A stretch of 38,298 nucleotides of DNA from Akkermansia sp. GTDB lineage: Bacteria > Verrucomicrobiota > Verrucomicrobiia > Verrucomicrobiales > Akkermansiaceae. Both the position numbers and the translations under genes were made by a program. Under the pieces are notes generated by a model. It made no database searches. It saw only the letters and a program-made list of their open reading frames with translations, and was not told the origin of the DNA. The stretch is from contig JAFUQZ010000059.1 in assembly GCA_017472085.1 (NCBI GenBank), positions 1-38,298 on the forward strand. Direction: 5' to 3'. Below, in pieces: positions 5,950 through 13,994 of the stretch (its first letter is position 1; the number at the start of each line of letters is the position of its first letter).

Positions 5950-7962
5950 ATGTTCAGAACATTCCTTTTGACGGCATTGACCTGCGGTCTTGTCAGTGCG
6001 ACAGAAAACTTCGAAAAGCTCCCATCCGGGGTCTTGAAAGAGGGCAGCACCTGCTATGGTGTCCTTTCTGCGCAGCCCGGGCATGCAGAAATCAACCGAG
6101 GTCACGGGCGCAACAGCGCTCAGGCCCTCCGCGTGATGGGCGGCACAGACCGCAGCGTCACCCTGCTACTCAACAAGCCGGTAACACTTGAAACTCCGGG
6201 ACAATGCTGGGTGGAACGCTGGACCGTCCGCGCCCCGTTCTGCCTGCGCGTGCTGGCCATCACCCCCGCCGGTGAGCAGGAAATCGCCAAATTAGCCACA
6301 CTCAGACCCGGCGGCTACAAGCACCATCTCAAGTGGGTTCTGCCGCCCGGCACCACGGCTCTCATTTTCAAGGCCGATACCGCCGAGGGCGGCGGCGTGC
6401 TGCTGGATGACCTCTGCCTGATGGACGGCCCCATGACCGTCAAATCGGTGAATTTCCGCAACCCCGGCCAATTCCCCATGATGAAGCGTGCTCCGCACAA
6501 CCCGGTGCTGGCGCTTGATATCGAAAGCGAGGGTTCGCAGGATCCCAAGGTGGTCAGCAAAGTGGTGCTGAAAGTGTCCGACCCCGCCCACGTCAGCAAT
6601 GTCACCCTCCGCAGCGGTGATGCCTCGGGAATCGAGCTCCGCGAAGGAAAGGTGTACGGCCAGGGGATTCCCCGCGCAGACGGCACCGTGGTCATCAATT
6701 CCGATGAAACCCTGGCCGGCGGTGAGAATCACCTCTGGATCGATGTGCAGCCCGCCGGCGGTGCACCCATCGGCTCCACGCTGACCTTCAGCGACCTCAA
6801 GCTCACCATCGACGGCAAGGAATACACCCCGGAACAGGCTCCCGTCACCCAGCGCATCGGTATCATGCTGGGCATGCCCGGTGAAAACGTGGCCAATCAG
6901 CCGGATGGCGCCAGTCCCCGCCACTGCATCGCCTTCCGCATTCCCGGCATGATTCGCACCCAGGCCGGTACGCTTGTGGCCTGCTTCGATGCCCGCTACC
7001 ACCACGAGGGTGACCTCTGTGCCGATATCGATGTGGCCACCGTCCGCTCCACCGACGGCGGGCAGACCTGGACACTGCCGGAGGTTTCCATGGATGCCGG
7101 TCCCGGCCACAAAAACGGCTGCGGTGACCCCTGCATCGTGCAGGACAAGAGCGGTCGCATCTGGCTGCAATCCCTGGTCTGCCACTTCTCCGGCGGCGCT
7201 TCCCTGAACGTCTCTCAAACCGGCTGGGACAAGAACAAGACCGGCCAGTGGGGCATGGTGTATTCCGATGACGATGGTATCACCTGGAGCAAGGAATACG
7301 TGAACCCCACCCGCCAGATCAAGAAAGAGGAGTGGAACACCATCCTGGCCGGTCCCGGCAACGGTATCGTCACCTCCAAGGGCGTGATTGTCTTCCCGGC
7401 ACAAATCTGGCAGAACAACGCCAATCCCCGCAGCATGAGCACCATCTGCTACTCTGCGGACGGCGGCAAAAACTGGGTATACGGCAACGGTGTACCCCAC
7501 CGCAGCTCCGAATGCCAGGTGGTCGAGCTGCAGGACGGTTCCATCATGATTAACTGCCGCAATGAGACCTGGGCCGGCAAGCGCGTGGTCTATGTGACCA
7601 AAGACCTGGGCAAGACCTGGCAACCGCATGAGACCAACTGCAAAGATCTGGTGGAACCCACCTGCCAGGCCTCCATCATCAGCGTGGATTCCCCCAAATA
7701 CGGGCGGCTGCTGCTCTTCTCCAACCCGCAGAAGTACCCCCGCAGCATCATGACCGTGCGTGCCTCCCGCGATGACGGCAAGACCTGGAACGGCGGTCTG
7801 CTCTACGACACCCGCCGCTGCATGGGCTACTCCTGCCTCGCCATGGTGGATGACAACCACGTGGGCGTGGTGTACGAGACCTGCCACAACAACGGCAAGA
7901 ACGACAACCGCGGTATCGGTTTCATCATCCTCCCGCTGGATGATATCGTCAATGCCAAATAA
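5950..7962 (+). CDS. Secreted exo-alpha-sialidase (GH33)
   Basis: A 670-residue protein that removes terminal sialic acids from glycoconjugates such as mucins. A signal peptide (MFRTFLLTALTCGLVSA) is followed by a beta-rich N-terminal region and, at about 195-300, a domain resembling the BNR-associated N-terminal domain of gut sialidases. The catalytic six-bladed propeller follows. It contains the FRIP motif (329-332, first triad arginine R330) and five Asp boxes: STDGGQTW (367), SDDDGITW (439), SADGGKNW (502), TKDLGKTW (550) and SRDDGKTW (606). The other likely triad arginines are R537 (NCRNE) and R598 (YPRS). E526 (VVELQDG) and Y627 (MGYSC) fit the Glu/Tyr nucleophile pair. All key elements are present, so it should be active. 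Akkermansia species encode several such enzymes. The gene is monocistronic, with its own promoter and terminator. Confidence 0.93.
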   Translation: MFRTFLLTALTCGLVSATENFEKLPSGVLKEGSTCYGVLSAQPGHAEINRGHGRNSAQALRVMGGTDRSVTLLLNKPVTLETPGQCWVERWTVRAPFCLRVLAITPAGEQEIAKLATLRPGGYKHHLKWVLPPGTTALIFKADTAEGGGVLLDDLCLMDGPMTVKSVNFRNPGQFPMMKRAPHNPVLALDIESEGSQDPKVVSKVVLKVSDPAHVSNVTLRSGDASGIELREGKVYGQGIPRADGTVVINSDETLAGGENHLWIDVQPAGGAPIGSTLTFSDLKLTIDGKEYTPEQAPVTQRIGIMLGMPGENVANQPDGASPRHCIAFRIPGMIRTQAGTLVACFDARYHHEGDLCADIDVATVRSTDGGQTWTLPEVSMDAGPGHKNGCGDPCIVQDKSGRIWLQSLVCHFSGGASLNVSQTGWDKNKTGQWGMVYSDDDGITWSKEYVNPTRQIKKEEWNTILAGPGNGIVTSKGVIVFPAQIWQNNANPRSMSTICYSADGGKNWVYGNGVPHRSSECQVVELQDGSIMINCRNETWAGKRVVYVTKDLGKTWQPHETNCKDLVEPTCQASIISVDSPKYGRLLLFSNPQKYPRSIMTVRASRDDGKTWNGGLLYDTRRCMGYSCLAMVDDNHVGVVYETCHNNGKNDNRGIGFIILPLDDIVNAK

Positions 7963-7984
7963 TCCCCACCTTTTCATCTGACTC

Positions 7985-8022
7985 TCCGGCTGCATTCATT
8001 CCGATTGCAGCCGGATTTTTTT
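7985..8022 (+). terminator. Rho-independent terminator after the sialidase gene
   Basis: Perfect 10-bp stem TCCGGCTGCA (7985-7994) / TGCAGCCGGA (8006-8015), followed by T7. Confidence 0.9.
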
Positions 8023-8023
8023 C

Positions 8024-8051
8024 TTTTCATCTGTCGTATAACTGGTAAAAT
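8024..8051 (+). promoter_or_regulatory. Possible promoter of the nitroreductase-like gene
   Basis: TAAAAT (8046-8051) is a good -10. The -35 is weak (TTTTCA, 8024-8029, 16-nt spacer). The ATG at 8060 lies only 8 nt beyond the -10, so the leader would be very short. Confidence 0.4.
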
Positions 8052-8059
8052 GGCAGCGT

Positions 8060-8656
8060 ATGAAAAAACTCTTCCTTTTCCTGCTGACCCTCGCCGTTGC
8101 CCTGCCCACGCAGGCCGCTGAAACCCGTTCCCTGCCCGCTCCCGACATCACGGGCGGCATGCCCCTCATGGAAGCTATCGATGCCCGCCAATCCGGGCGC
8201 GACTTCTCCGCCCGCCCGGTGGATGAGCAGACACTGGGAGAAATCCTCTGGGTCGCATGGGGGCAGAACACCCGCGGCAAACGCACCATCGCCACCGCCC
8301 GTAACCTGCAGAACATGCAGCTCTACCTCGCCACCCCGGAGGGTGCGTGGAAATACCACGGAGATACCCACAGCCTGGAAAAAGTGACGGATGAAAACCT
8401 CATTCCCTACTGCACGAAACAGGATTTCGTGCCCAAGGCTCCCGTCCACCTCATCTACGCCATCAAGGACAACACCCGCGGCCACAATCACGTCGGCTCC
8501 GCCTACCAGAACGTCTACCTCTACGCCACGTGGAAAGGCCTCTCCTGCGTCATTCGCGGCATGATAGACATCCCTGCGCTCAACAAGGCACTCCACCTGC
8601 CGGAGGGCGAAACCGTTGCTCTCCACCAGTGCCTCGGCTGGCCGGAGAACAAGTAA
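8060..8656 (+). CDS. Exported nitroreductase-family (SagB-type) oxidoreductase
   Basis: This 198-residue protein starts with a clear signal peptide (MKKLFLFLLTLAVALPTQA). The mature part follows the nitroreductase/SagB-type FMN-dependent fold: AIDARQSGRDFSARPVDEQTL (Arg-rich flavin-phosphate contact), LGEILWVAWGQN, then NLQNMQLYLATPEGAWKYH. It has GSAYQNVYLYATWKGLSCVIRG, equivalent to the helix before the second flavin-binding loop, and a C-terminal LHQCLGWPE. The fold normally binds FMN and reduces small substrates with NAD(P)H as a homodimer. Export of a flavoprotein of this type is common in gut anaerobes, but the substrate is unknown. The gene is monocistronic, bounded by terminators on both sides. 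Confidence 0.8.
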   Translation: MKKLFLFLLTLAVALPTQAAETRSLPAPDITGGMPLMEAIDARQSGRDFSARPVDEQTLGEILWVAWGQNTRGKRTIATARNLQNMQLYLATPEGAWKYHGDTHSLEKVTDENLIPYCTKQDFVPKAPVHLIYAIKDNTRGHNHVGSAYQNVYLYATWKGLSCVIRGMIDIPALNKALHLPEGETVALHQCLGWPENK

Positions 8657-8694
8657 GACAGGCAAAAAAATCTCTTCCCTGCCTCTGCCTACGG

Positions 8695-8733
8695 AAAAAT
8701 AAGGATACTGTATTTCGCAGTATCCTTATTTTT
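8695..8733. terminator. Bidirectional rho-independent terminator
   Basis: A perfect 16-bp stem: AAAAATAAGGATACTG (8695-8710) pairs with CAGTATCCTTATTTTT (8718-8733) around a 7-nt loop. The A/T ends provide a U tract on either strand. Confidence 0.92.
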
Positions 8734-8939
8734 GCTCATGGAGGCACTCCCATCAAGGCCGTTACAACAGATTTTTCGCATCACGAACACGCTCCGGAAA
8801 AAGCGTTTTTAAAAAGTCCCTTGGGTTTTCGCAACGCTACAGACAAAAAGGCCCTTGTTTTTTGCAAACGAGTATTGGATCTATCATTTCGGCGCTATCC
8901 GGGAAGTTCCTATTTATCAGTTCCGGTGTCAGCGCGGCA
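8734..8939. other. AT-richer intergenic stretch with an imperfect direct repeat, no gene seen
   Basis: No convincing ORF. Two 26-bp segments, 8811-8836 and 8845-8870, both starting AAAAAG-N-CCCTTG and ending near GCAA-(A)CG, agree at roughly 20 positions with a 34-bp period. Composition is clearly poorer in GC than the flanking genes. A frame that runs through from 8530 crosses the terminator and has no family-like content, so I do not call it. Confidence 0.5.
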
Positions 8940-8968
8940 TTGACAAATCTGCCGGCTTGAGGCACAAT
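8940..8968 (+). promoter_or_regulatory. Promoter of the beta-CASP metallo-hydrolase gene
   Basis: Perfect TTGACA (8940-8945), 17-nt spacer, CACAAT (8963-8968). The ATG at 8986 gives a leader of about 10 nt. Confidence 0.65.
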
Positions 8969-8985
8969 AGAGGGCAGACAAACTG

Positions 8986-10353
8986 ATGATTACTTTCACG
9001 AATCTTTCCCGCACTGCCGAAATTGGCTCGAATTGTTACATGGTGGATATGGATGGAGTCCGCATCATTCTGGACTCCGGCATGCACCCCAAAAAGGAGG
9101 GGCATGAAGCGCAGCCTGATTTCAGTCTCATCGGAGCTGCCACGCCGGACACCATCTTTGTGACTCACGCCCACCTGGACCACATCGGCACGCTGCCGGT
9201 GCTCCAGGACAAGCACCCCTCTGCCGAGGTCATCATGACGGATGCCACGGCTACCGTGGGGCTGGCCATGCTGCACAATTCCGTCAATGTGATGACGGCC
9301 AAACGCGTGCAGGAAGGCCTCATCGAGTACCCTTTCTACACCCACCCGGAGCTGGACTACGCCGCGCGCTGCTGGATGCCGCGGCCGTATGGCGCGCCCT
9401 TCCGCATCGGGCGCCGCGGGGATGTGCTGGCCACGCTGCACGATGCCGGTCACATTCTGGGCTCCTGCGGGGTGGAGCTTGAATCCGTCTCCGGCACGAC
9501 AATTCTCTACACGGGTGATGTGCAGTTTGACCACCAGACCATCATTCCCGGTGCGAAATTCCCGGAAAGCGGCATTGATATCCTCATCATGGAATGCACC
9601 CACGGGCTCAAAGACCGCCCGGCAGAATACACCCGCGCGGCAGAGCTGCGTCGCTTTGCCGCCGCCATCCGCGAGACGCTGGAAAATGACGGCGCTGTGC
9701 TCATCCCGGTGTTTGCGCTGGGCAAGAGCCAGTGTCTGCTGCGAGAGCTGGCACGCTTCAAGGAACAGGGGCTCATCCCCGATGCCCCGCTCTACTTCGG
9801 CGGACTGAGTGCCAAAGTCACCGCGCTCTATGATAAGCTGGCGGATGAGACACCACGCATGGAACCGGGACTGCGACTGCGCGATATCACGGAGACTCAC
9901 GGTCTGCCCAAGCAGGGAAAAGCCCCGCTCGTGGCCTCTCCGGGCAACATCTATCTGGTCTCCAGCGGGATGATGAGCGAGCACACGGTCTCTCACAACA
10001 TTGCAGAACAGATTGTCACGCATCCGAAAGATGCCATCCTCTTTGTGGGTTACAGCGACCCGGATTCCCCCGCCGGAAAAATCAAGGCCACACCCCACGG
10101 CGAACAGGTGCGACTCCGCGAGAAAGGCGGCCAGGCCTACCCGCTCAACTGCCGGGTGGAGAGTTTCGACTTCTCCGGACACGCCACCCGCGAAGCGCTG
10201 GTGGACTATGCCCGCCGTCTGGCACCCAAGAAGGTGCTGCTGGTACACGGTGACCCGGAGGCCATGGAATGGATGCGCGGTGCCATCAGCGCCGCCCTGC
10301 CGGAAGCAGACATCCTCATTCCCCAACCCGGCAAGCCCTGTCGCCTGGACTGA
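8986..10353 (+). CDS. MBL-fold metallo-hydrolase with beta-CASP and RNA-specificity motifs
   Basis: This 455-residue protein belongs to the beta-CASP branch of the metallo-beta-lactamase superfamily (YsH1/CPSF73-like RNases). The zinc site is visible as HAHLDH (H61, H63, D65, H66) with further ligands in DAGHILGSCGVELE and LYTGDVQFD. The beta-CASP insert includes ECTHGLKDRPAEY, PVFALGKSQCLLREL and SSGMMSEHTVSHN. The C terminus has the RMMBL-type motifs VGYSDPDSPAGKI, FDFSGHATREALVDYA and LLVHGDPEAM. These enzymes usually cleave RNA as endo- or exonucleases in the cytoplasm. Length and motif order are as expected. It has its own promoter and converges on a leftward membrane-protein gene across an inverted-repeat element. 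Confidence 0.9.
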   Translation: MITFTNLSRTAEIGSNCYMVDMDGVRIILDSGMHPKKEGHEAQPDFSLIGAATPDTIFVTHAHLDHIGTLPVLQDKHPSAEVIMTDATATVGLAMLHNSVNVMTAKRVQEGLIEYPFYTHPELDYAARCWMPRPYGAPFRIGRRGDVLATLHDAGHILGSCGVELESVSGTTILYTGDVQFDHQTIIPGAKFPESGIDILIMECTHGLKDRPAEYTRAAELRRFAAAIRETLENDGAVLIPVFALGKSQCLLRELARFKEQGLIPDAPLYFGGLSAKVTALYDKLADETPRMEPGLRLRDITETHGLPKQGKAPLVASPGNIYLVSSGMMSEHTVSHNIAEQIVTHPKDAILFVGYSDPDSPAGKIKATPHGEQVRLREKGGQAYPLNCRVESFDFSGHATREALVDYARRLAPKKVLLVHGDPEAMEWMRGAISAALPEADILIPQPGKPCRLD

Positions 10354-10595
10354 TGAAAAAATCACAATTGACGATTGACCAATGACGAATGTCAAAATTC
10401 CGCTTACCTTGCTCGCAGGAAGAACGATGAATGGAGCTTAGCGTTAATGGAACACATCTGCGAACAGCGCAGCGAACGTTGAATTCGTCAATCGTAATTT
10501 GTCAATCGTCAATCCCGTTAAATTCCTGTCTATCGTTCAGTGTGAAGTTTTTCGAAGCCACCGAATTGAAAGTTACGAATGAGGGAGCGGATGCC
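10354..10595. repeat. Intergenic inverted-repeat element (possible MITE or REP-like unit)
   Basis: A long imperfect inverted repeat occupies 10367-10513. The left arm has ATTGACGATTGAC (10367-10379), whose exact complement lies at 10501-10513, and TGACGAAT (10383-10390), whose exact complement lies at 10483-10490. Between the arms are about 90 nt with a small hairpin (CTGCG/CGCAG, 10458-10472). The arms consist of reiterated TTGAC/TTGACGA words. No ORF is credible. The remainder to 10595 shows nothing further. There is no obvious target-site duplication. Confidence 0.6.
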
Positions 10596-11291
10596 TCACG
10601 ACTCCTCGCTCATCATCCCGGTCTCCAGATAAAACTTCAGCCAGTCATCAAACGCCGCCGCCGGGGCAAAGAGGTTATCCGCATAGAAGCGGGTGAACTC
10701 TTCGGCAGCATCATAGGGATAAACCATCAATTTATCACGGCTGCACCACGCCACGCCGCACAGCGGCATGTCCACGTATTTGCTCACCAGTTCCTGAGCC
10801 ACAGGGTGCTGCGCAAAGGGGGAATCCGCCACCGCTCGCTGCACCAGTTCCGGCTCCAATGAACAGGTGCCTCCGTTGAGCACAAAGAACCCGAGCCACC
10901 CCTCCGGCGTGAGCACCAGCTCCAGAGAGTGTTCCGTGTTGTACCAGAACGCATAATCCTCCTCCAGCGTCATCTCGCACAGTCCCTCCGGCAAAGCGGC
11001 ATGCAGCTTCTCCAGATTCCGCCGGAAATCCGGGGCGAATTCTCCTTCAAAGATGCCGGGGGCCGCCGGCAGCGCGGGCGGGCGCTTCAGGCGCGCCAGC
11101 TTGAGCGTCCACCACCCGGCCCACACCCCGACAGCCGCAAAAAACAAACCCAATAACAGCGGCAGCCACACAGATGCCCCCAGAGCCTCGCGATTATCCC
11201 AGGAAAAATACGACACAGCCCCCCCGGCCAGCGCCATTAAAAGAAAGGGTTGCACATTCGGGCCGCGCCGTTCATCATCTTGTTCTGCCAT
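10596..11291 (-). CDS. Hypothetical membrane protein with two N-terminal helices
   Basis: I do not recognise the family. With the ATG at 11291 the protein has 231 residues: a short polar N terminus (MAEQDDERRGPN), two predicted membrane segments at about 12-30 and 40-65 (FLLMALAGGAVSYF, then PLLLGLFFAAVGVWAGWW), and a soluble domain of about 150 residues rich in acidic and aromatic residues (EDYAFWYNTEHSLELVLTPEGWLGFFVLNGG). An ATG four codons upstream (11303) overlaps the proposed -10 box, so the downstream ATG is preferred. The gene is divergent from the permease gene and convergent with the beta-CASP gene; no functional link is apparent. Confidence 0.65.
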   Translation of the reverse strand: MAEQDDERRGPNVQPFLLMALAGGAVSYFSWDNREALGASVWLPLLLGLFFAAVGVWAGWWTLKLARLKRPPALPAAPGIFEGEFAPDFRRNLEKLHAALPEGLCEMTLEEDYAFWYNTEHSLELVLTPEGWLGFFVLNGGTCSLEPELVQRAVADSPFAQHPVAQELVSKYVDMPLCGVAWCSRDKLMVYPYDAAEEFTRFYADNLFAPAAAFDDWLKFYLETGMMSEES

Positions 11292-11301
11292 AACGCCGCA
11301 C

Positions 11302-11330
11302 ATGATAGACTATTTCACGCTCCTTCGCAA
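11302..11330 (-). promoter_or_regulatory. Promoter of the leftward hypothetical membrane protein
   Basis: Minus strand TTGCGA (11330-11325), 17-nt spacer, TATCAT (11307-11302). The ATG at 11291 lies 10 nt past the -10. This decides the start codon, because the upstream ATG at 11303 lies inside the -10. Confidence 0.55.
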
Positions 11331-11378
11331 GCCGAATAATTTCCGCAAAAAGGATTCATTTATTGATAATGCAACAAG

Positions 11379-11408
11379 TTTACCTTGCGTTGCGAGTGAT
11401 GTTATGGT
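11379..11408 (+). promoter_or_regulatory. Weak candidate promoter of the permease gene
   Basis: TTTACC (11379-11384) and TATGGT (11403-11408) with an 18-nt spacer. Both boxes are degenerate. Confidence 0.3.
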
Positions 11409-11440
11409 AGGCTTCGGGCACGAGCTTTCTCCATACCGAC

Positions 11441-12679
11441 ATGAGCAACACGCCTAATTCCTCCACAGACATTGACCATGCCAACGTCATGGTGCCGACC
11501 AACCAGCGGCGCTCGTTTGTCAATATGCTTTTCCTCATGCTGGGCTTCACATTCTGCTCTTCCAGCATGATGGTAGGCGCCCGCCTCGGCAACGGATTTG
11601 ACCTCTGGGGCTTCATCGCCGTCATCCTGACGGGCGGGCTTCTGCTCTCGGCCTACACAGGTTTTCTCGGCTACATCGGCAGCCGCACCGGGCTATCGCT
11701 GGATTTGCTCTGCCAGCGGGCATTCGGGCGCGTGGGCTCCTACCTGCCCTCCACCATTATCGTCATCACCCAGATTGGCTGGTTCGGCGTGGCGCTGGGC
11801 TTATTCTCTGCCCCGACGGCAGAGGTGCTGGAGGTAGATCCGTGGTGGGTGGTCATCATCGGAGGGATACTGATGACCGCCTCTTCCTACTACGGCATCA
11901 AGGGACTCGTCATCATCAGCGTTATTTCCGTCCCCCTGGTGGTGCTGCTGGGGTGTTATTCCATCACCACCGCCACCATCGACGGCGGCGGTCTGGCTGC
12001 GGTCTTTGCCCGGAATTCCGGCACCATTTCCTTCATGATGGGGATTGATCTGGTGATTGCCTCTTTCGTGAGCGGCGGCATCACAACACCGAATTTCACC
12101 CGCTATTCCGGCACGCCGCGTGCGGGTGTCATTGTCACCGTGATAGCTTTCCTGCTGGGCAACTCGCTCATGTTCATCTTCGGTGCCGTGGGCGGTGCGT
12201 TCACGGGCAAGAATGATATCTTCTACGTGATGATTGCCCAGGGGCTCATCATCCCGGCCCTCTTCGTGCTGGGTACCAACACCTGGACGACCAACGACAA
12301 CACGCTCTATTCCTGCGGGCTGGGATTATCCAACCTCTCCCGCCGCAACCCGCGCCCGCTGATTCTCATCGCCGGCGCCATCGGCACGGCGGCCTCTCTC
12401 TGGCTGCGGGATAACTTCGTGAACTGGCTCATCTTCCTTTCTGCCATTCTGCCGCCCATGGGTATGATGCTGGTACTGGACTATTTCATCCACCCCAAGC
12501 GTTATCTGGCAAAGGTTCGCCCGTACCGCGGCGTATTCATCGGCCCGGTGGTTTCGGTGGCAGCCGGTGTGGTGGCCGGCACGTTTCTGAAGGGGCACGG
12601 CATCAGCGCCATCAACGCCATGGTGGTTTCCGCCATCGTCTATCTGGTCTGGTCTCTGATTGCCAAACTCCGGAAATAA
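11441..12679 (+). CDS. codB: NCS1-family nucleobase permease, CodB-like cytosine transporter
   Basis: A 412-residue integral membrane protein with about twelve hydrophobic segments and the length of E. coli CodB. Family-like features include NMLFLMLGFTFCSSSMMVGARLG near the first helix, GYIGSRTGLSLDLLCQRAFGRVGSYLPS, TQIGWFGVALG, and TPNFTRYS in the middle of the chain. TNTWTTNDNTLYSCGLGLSN (about 280-300), LSAILPPMGMMLVLDYF and a short Lys-rich end complete the pattern. It would import cytosine or a related base with a cation. No cytosine deaminase (codA) gene is next to it; the amidohydrolase at 35278 is of the MTA/SAH type and far away. Substrate assignment is by family resemblance only. 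Confidence 0.85.
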   Translation: MSNTPNSSTDIDHANVMVPTNQRRSFVNMLFLMLGFTFCSSSMMVGARLGNGFDLWGFIAVILTGGLLLSAYTGFLGYIGSRTGLSLDLLCQRAFGRVGSYLPSTIIVITQIGWFGVALGLFSAPTAEVLEVDPWWVVIIGGILMTASSYYGIKGLVIISVISVPLVVLLGCYSITTATIDGGGLAAVFARNSGTISFMMGIDLVIASFVSGGITTPNFTRYSGTPRAGVIVTVIAFLLGNSLMFIFGAVGGAFTGKNDIFYVMIAQGLIIPALFVLGTNTWTTNDNTLYSCGLGLSNLSRRNPRPLILIAGAIGTAASLWLRDNFVNWLIFLSAILPPMGMMLVLDYFIHPKRYLAKVRPYRGVFIGPVVSVAAGVVAGTFLKGHGISAINAMVVSAIVYLVWSLIAKLRK

Positions 12680-12717
12680 GTTTCCCGACACAACGTGTCA
12701 ACACACGTTGGTCATCA

Positions 12718-12755
12718 TTGACAGAGCGTGCCCGGCATGGTAAGATGCCGGGCAC
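12718..12755 (+). promoter_or_regulatory. tyrS promoter with an overlapping perfect 11-bp inverted repeat
   Basis: Perfect TTGACA (12718-12723), 17-nt spacer, TAAGAT (12741-12746). GTGCCCGGCAT (12728-12738) and ATGCCGGGCAC (12745-12755) form an inverted repeat centred on the -10. It has no T tract, so it reads as an operator rather than a terminator. A second repeat, CAACGTGT (12691-12698) / ACACGTTG (12703-12710), lies just upstream of the -35. Confidence 0.6.
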
Positions 12756-12770
12756 ACACTTTTCCACGAT

Positions 12771-13994
12771 ATGACCTTTTACGAAGAGCTCGAATGGCGC
12801 GGTCTGATAAACCAGATTTCCAGCCCGGATTTGATTGCGAAACTCAACCGGGGCGGCCTCACTTTCTACATCGGTACCGATCCCACGGCCGACAGTCTGC
12901 ATCTGGGGCACTATTCCAGCTTCCTGGTTACCCGCCGTCTGAAGGCCGCCGGCCACACTCCCATTCTGCTGGTGGGGCTGGCCACGGGGCTGATAGGAGA
13001 CCCGCGCGGCACGGTGGAGCGCGAACTGCAGCAGAAGGAAGAGGTGTTCCGCAACTACGAGGCGCTGCGCGCCCAGGTGGAAAAGGTGTTCGGGTTCGAG
13101 GTGGTGAACAACTACGACTGGGTCAAGGATATCAGCATCATTGACTTCTTCCGCGATTACGGCAAGTATATCAACGTGGGCTACATGCTGTCCAAGGACC
13201 ATGTGCGCCGCCAGATGGAGACGGGTATCTCATATGCGGAGTTCTCCTACATGCTGATTCAGGCGCTGGATTTCAAGCATCTGCATGAGACCCGCGGTGT
13301 GGATTTGCAGGTGGCCGGCAGCGACCAGTGGGGCAACATCACCACGGGTATTGAGCTGATTCGCAAAACAACGGGTGATGAGGTGTATGCCCTCACCATG
13401 CCGCTGGTCACGGATGCCCAGGGCAATAAGTTCGGCAAGAGCGAGGGCAACGCCCTCTGGCTGGACAAGAACAAGACTTCCTCCTACGAGCTGTACCAGT
13501 TCCTGCTCAATTCGGATGACGCCTGCGTCATCACTTACCTCAAGCGTCTGACCTTCCTGACGCCGGAGCAAATCATGGAGATTGAGGCACAGCACAAGGA
13601 GCACCCCGAGCAGCGTCTCGCGCAAAAGGCCCTGGCAAGAGAAATTATCACCGACCTGCATGGGGCGGAGGAGTTCGCTCACGCCGTGGAAATCAGCGAG
13701 AAGCTCTTTGCCGGAGATTTCAAGAGCCTGAGCCTCCGCGACATCAAGGCCGGCATGAAGAATGTGCCGCAGGTAACGCTGACTCCCGGTCCGCTGGCCG
13801 ATGTGCTGGTGGCTGCCAAAGTGTGCAGTTCCAAGCGCGAAGCTCGCGAGTTCATCGGCAACGGTGCCATTTCCATCAATGGCGACGTGGTGAAGGATGC
13901 GGCGTTTGACATCTCGCCGGCATGTGCGCTCGGGGGTGAAGTGGTCATCATCCGACGCGGCAAAAAGAAGTTCTACATGGGTCAATTCGCCTGA
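12771..13994 (+). CDS. tyrS: Tyrosine–tRNA ligase
   Basis: A 407-residue class I aminoacyl-tRNA synthetase that charges tRNA-Tyr. The HIGH equivalent is in DPTADSLHLGHYS (about residues 38-50), the tyrosine-binding region shows FSYMLIQALDF and QVAGSDQWGNITTG, and the KMSKS loop reads KFGKSEG (about 223-229). The C-terminal 70 residues form an S4-like RNA-binding domain (ADVLVAAKVCSSKREAREFI, GAISINGDVV). Size and motif order are normal. The stop TGA shares a base with the next start (TGATG), so the following gene is probably translationally coupled. The promoter has an unusual palindrome on the -10. Confidence 0.97.
   Translation: MTFYEELEWRGLINQISSPDLIAKLNRGGLTFYIGTDPTADSLHLGHYSSFLVTRRLKAAGHTPILLVGLATGLIGDPRGTVERELQQKEEVFRNYEALRAQVEKVFGFEVVNNYDWVKDISIIDFFRDYGKYINVGYMLSKDHVRRQMETGISYAEFSYMLIQALDFKHLHETRGVDLQVAGSDQWGNITTGIELIRKTTGDEVYALTMPLVTDAQGNKFGKSEGNALWLDKNKTSSYELYQFLLNSDDACVITYLKRLTFLTPEQIMEIEAQHKEHPEQRLAQKALAREIITDLHGAEEFAHAVEISEKLFAGDFKSLSLRDIKAGMKNVPQVTLTPGPLADVLVAAKVCSSKREAREFIGNGAISINGDVVKDAAFDISPACALGGEVVIIRRGKKKFYMGQFA

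Noticed and set aside
6292..7995. 567-residue open frame antisense to the sialidase
   Set aside because: It is the mirror of a GC-rich coding frame; the sialidase frame has all family motifs, and the antisense protein has only Ala/Gly/His/Val-rich low-complexity content.
8530..8943. 137-residue frame running out of the nitroreductase gene
   Set aside because: It starts inside the nitroreductase gene in another frame, crosses the bidirectional terminator and continues into AT-rich non-coding DNA.
8929..10395. 488-residue frame antisense to the beta-CASP gene
   Set aside because: Shadow of a well-supported gene; no recognisable domain, and it runs into the inverted-repeat element.
10431..10862. 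143-residue rightward frame across the inverted-repeat element
   Set aside because: It reads through the repeat and antisense to the hypothetical membrane protein, with no coding character.
11303..11303. Upstream ATG (four codons longer) for the leftward hypothetical membrane protein
   Set aside because: It lies inside the proposed -10 box, so it would not be transcribed from that promoter.
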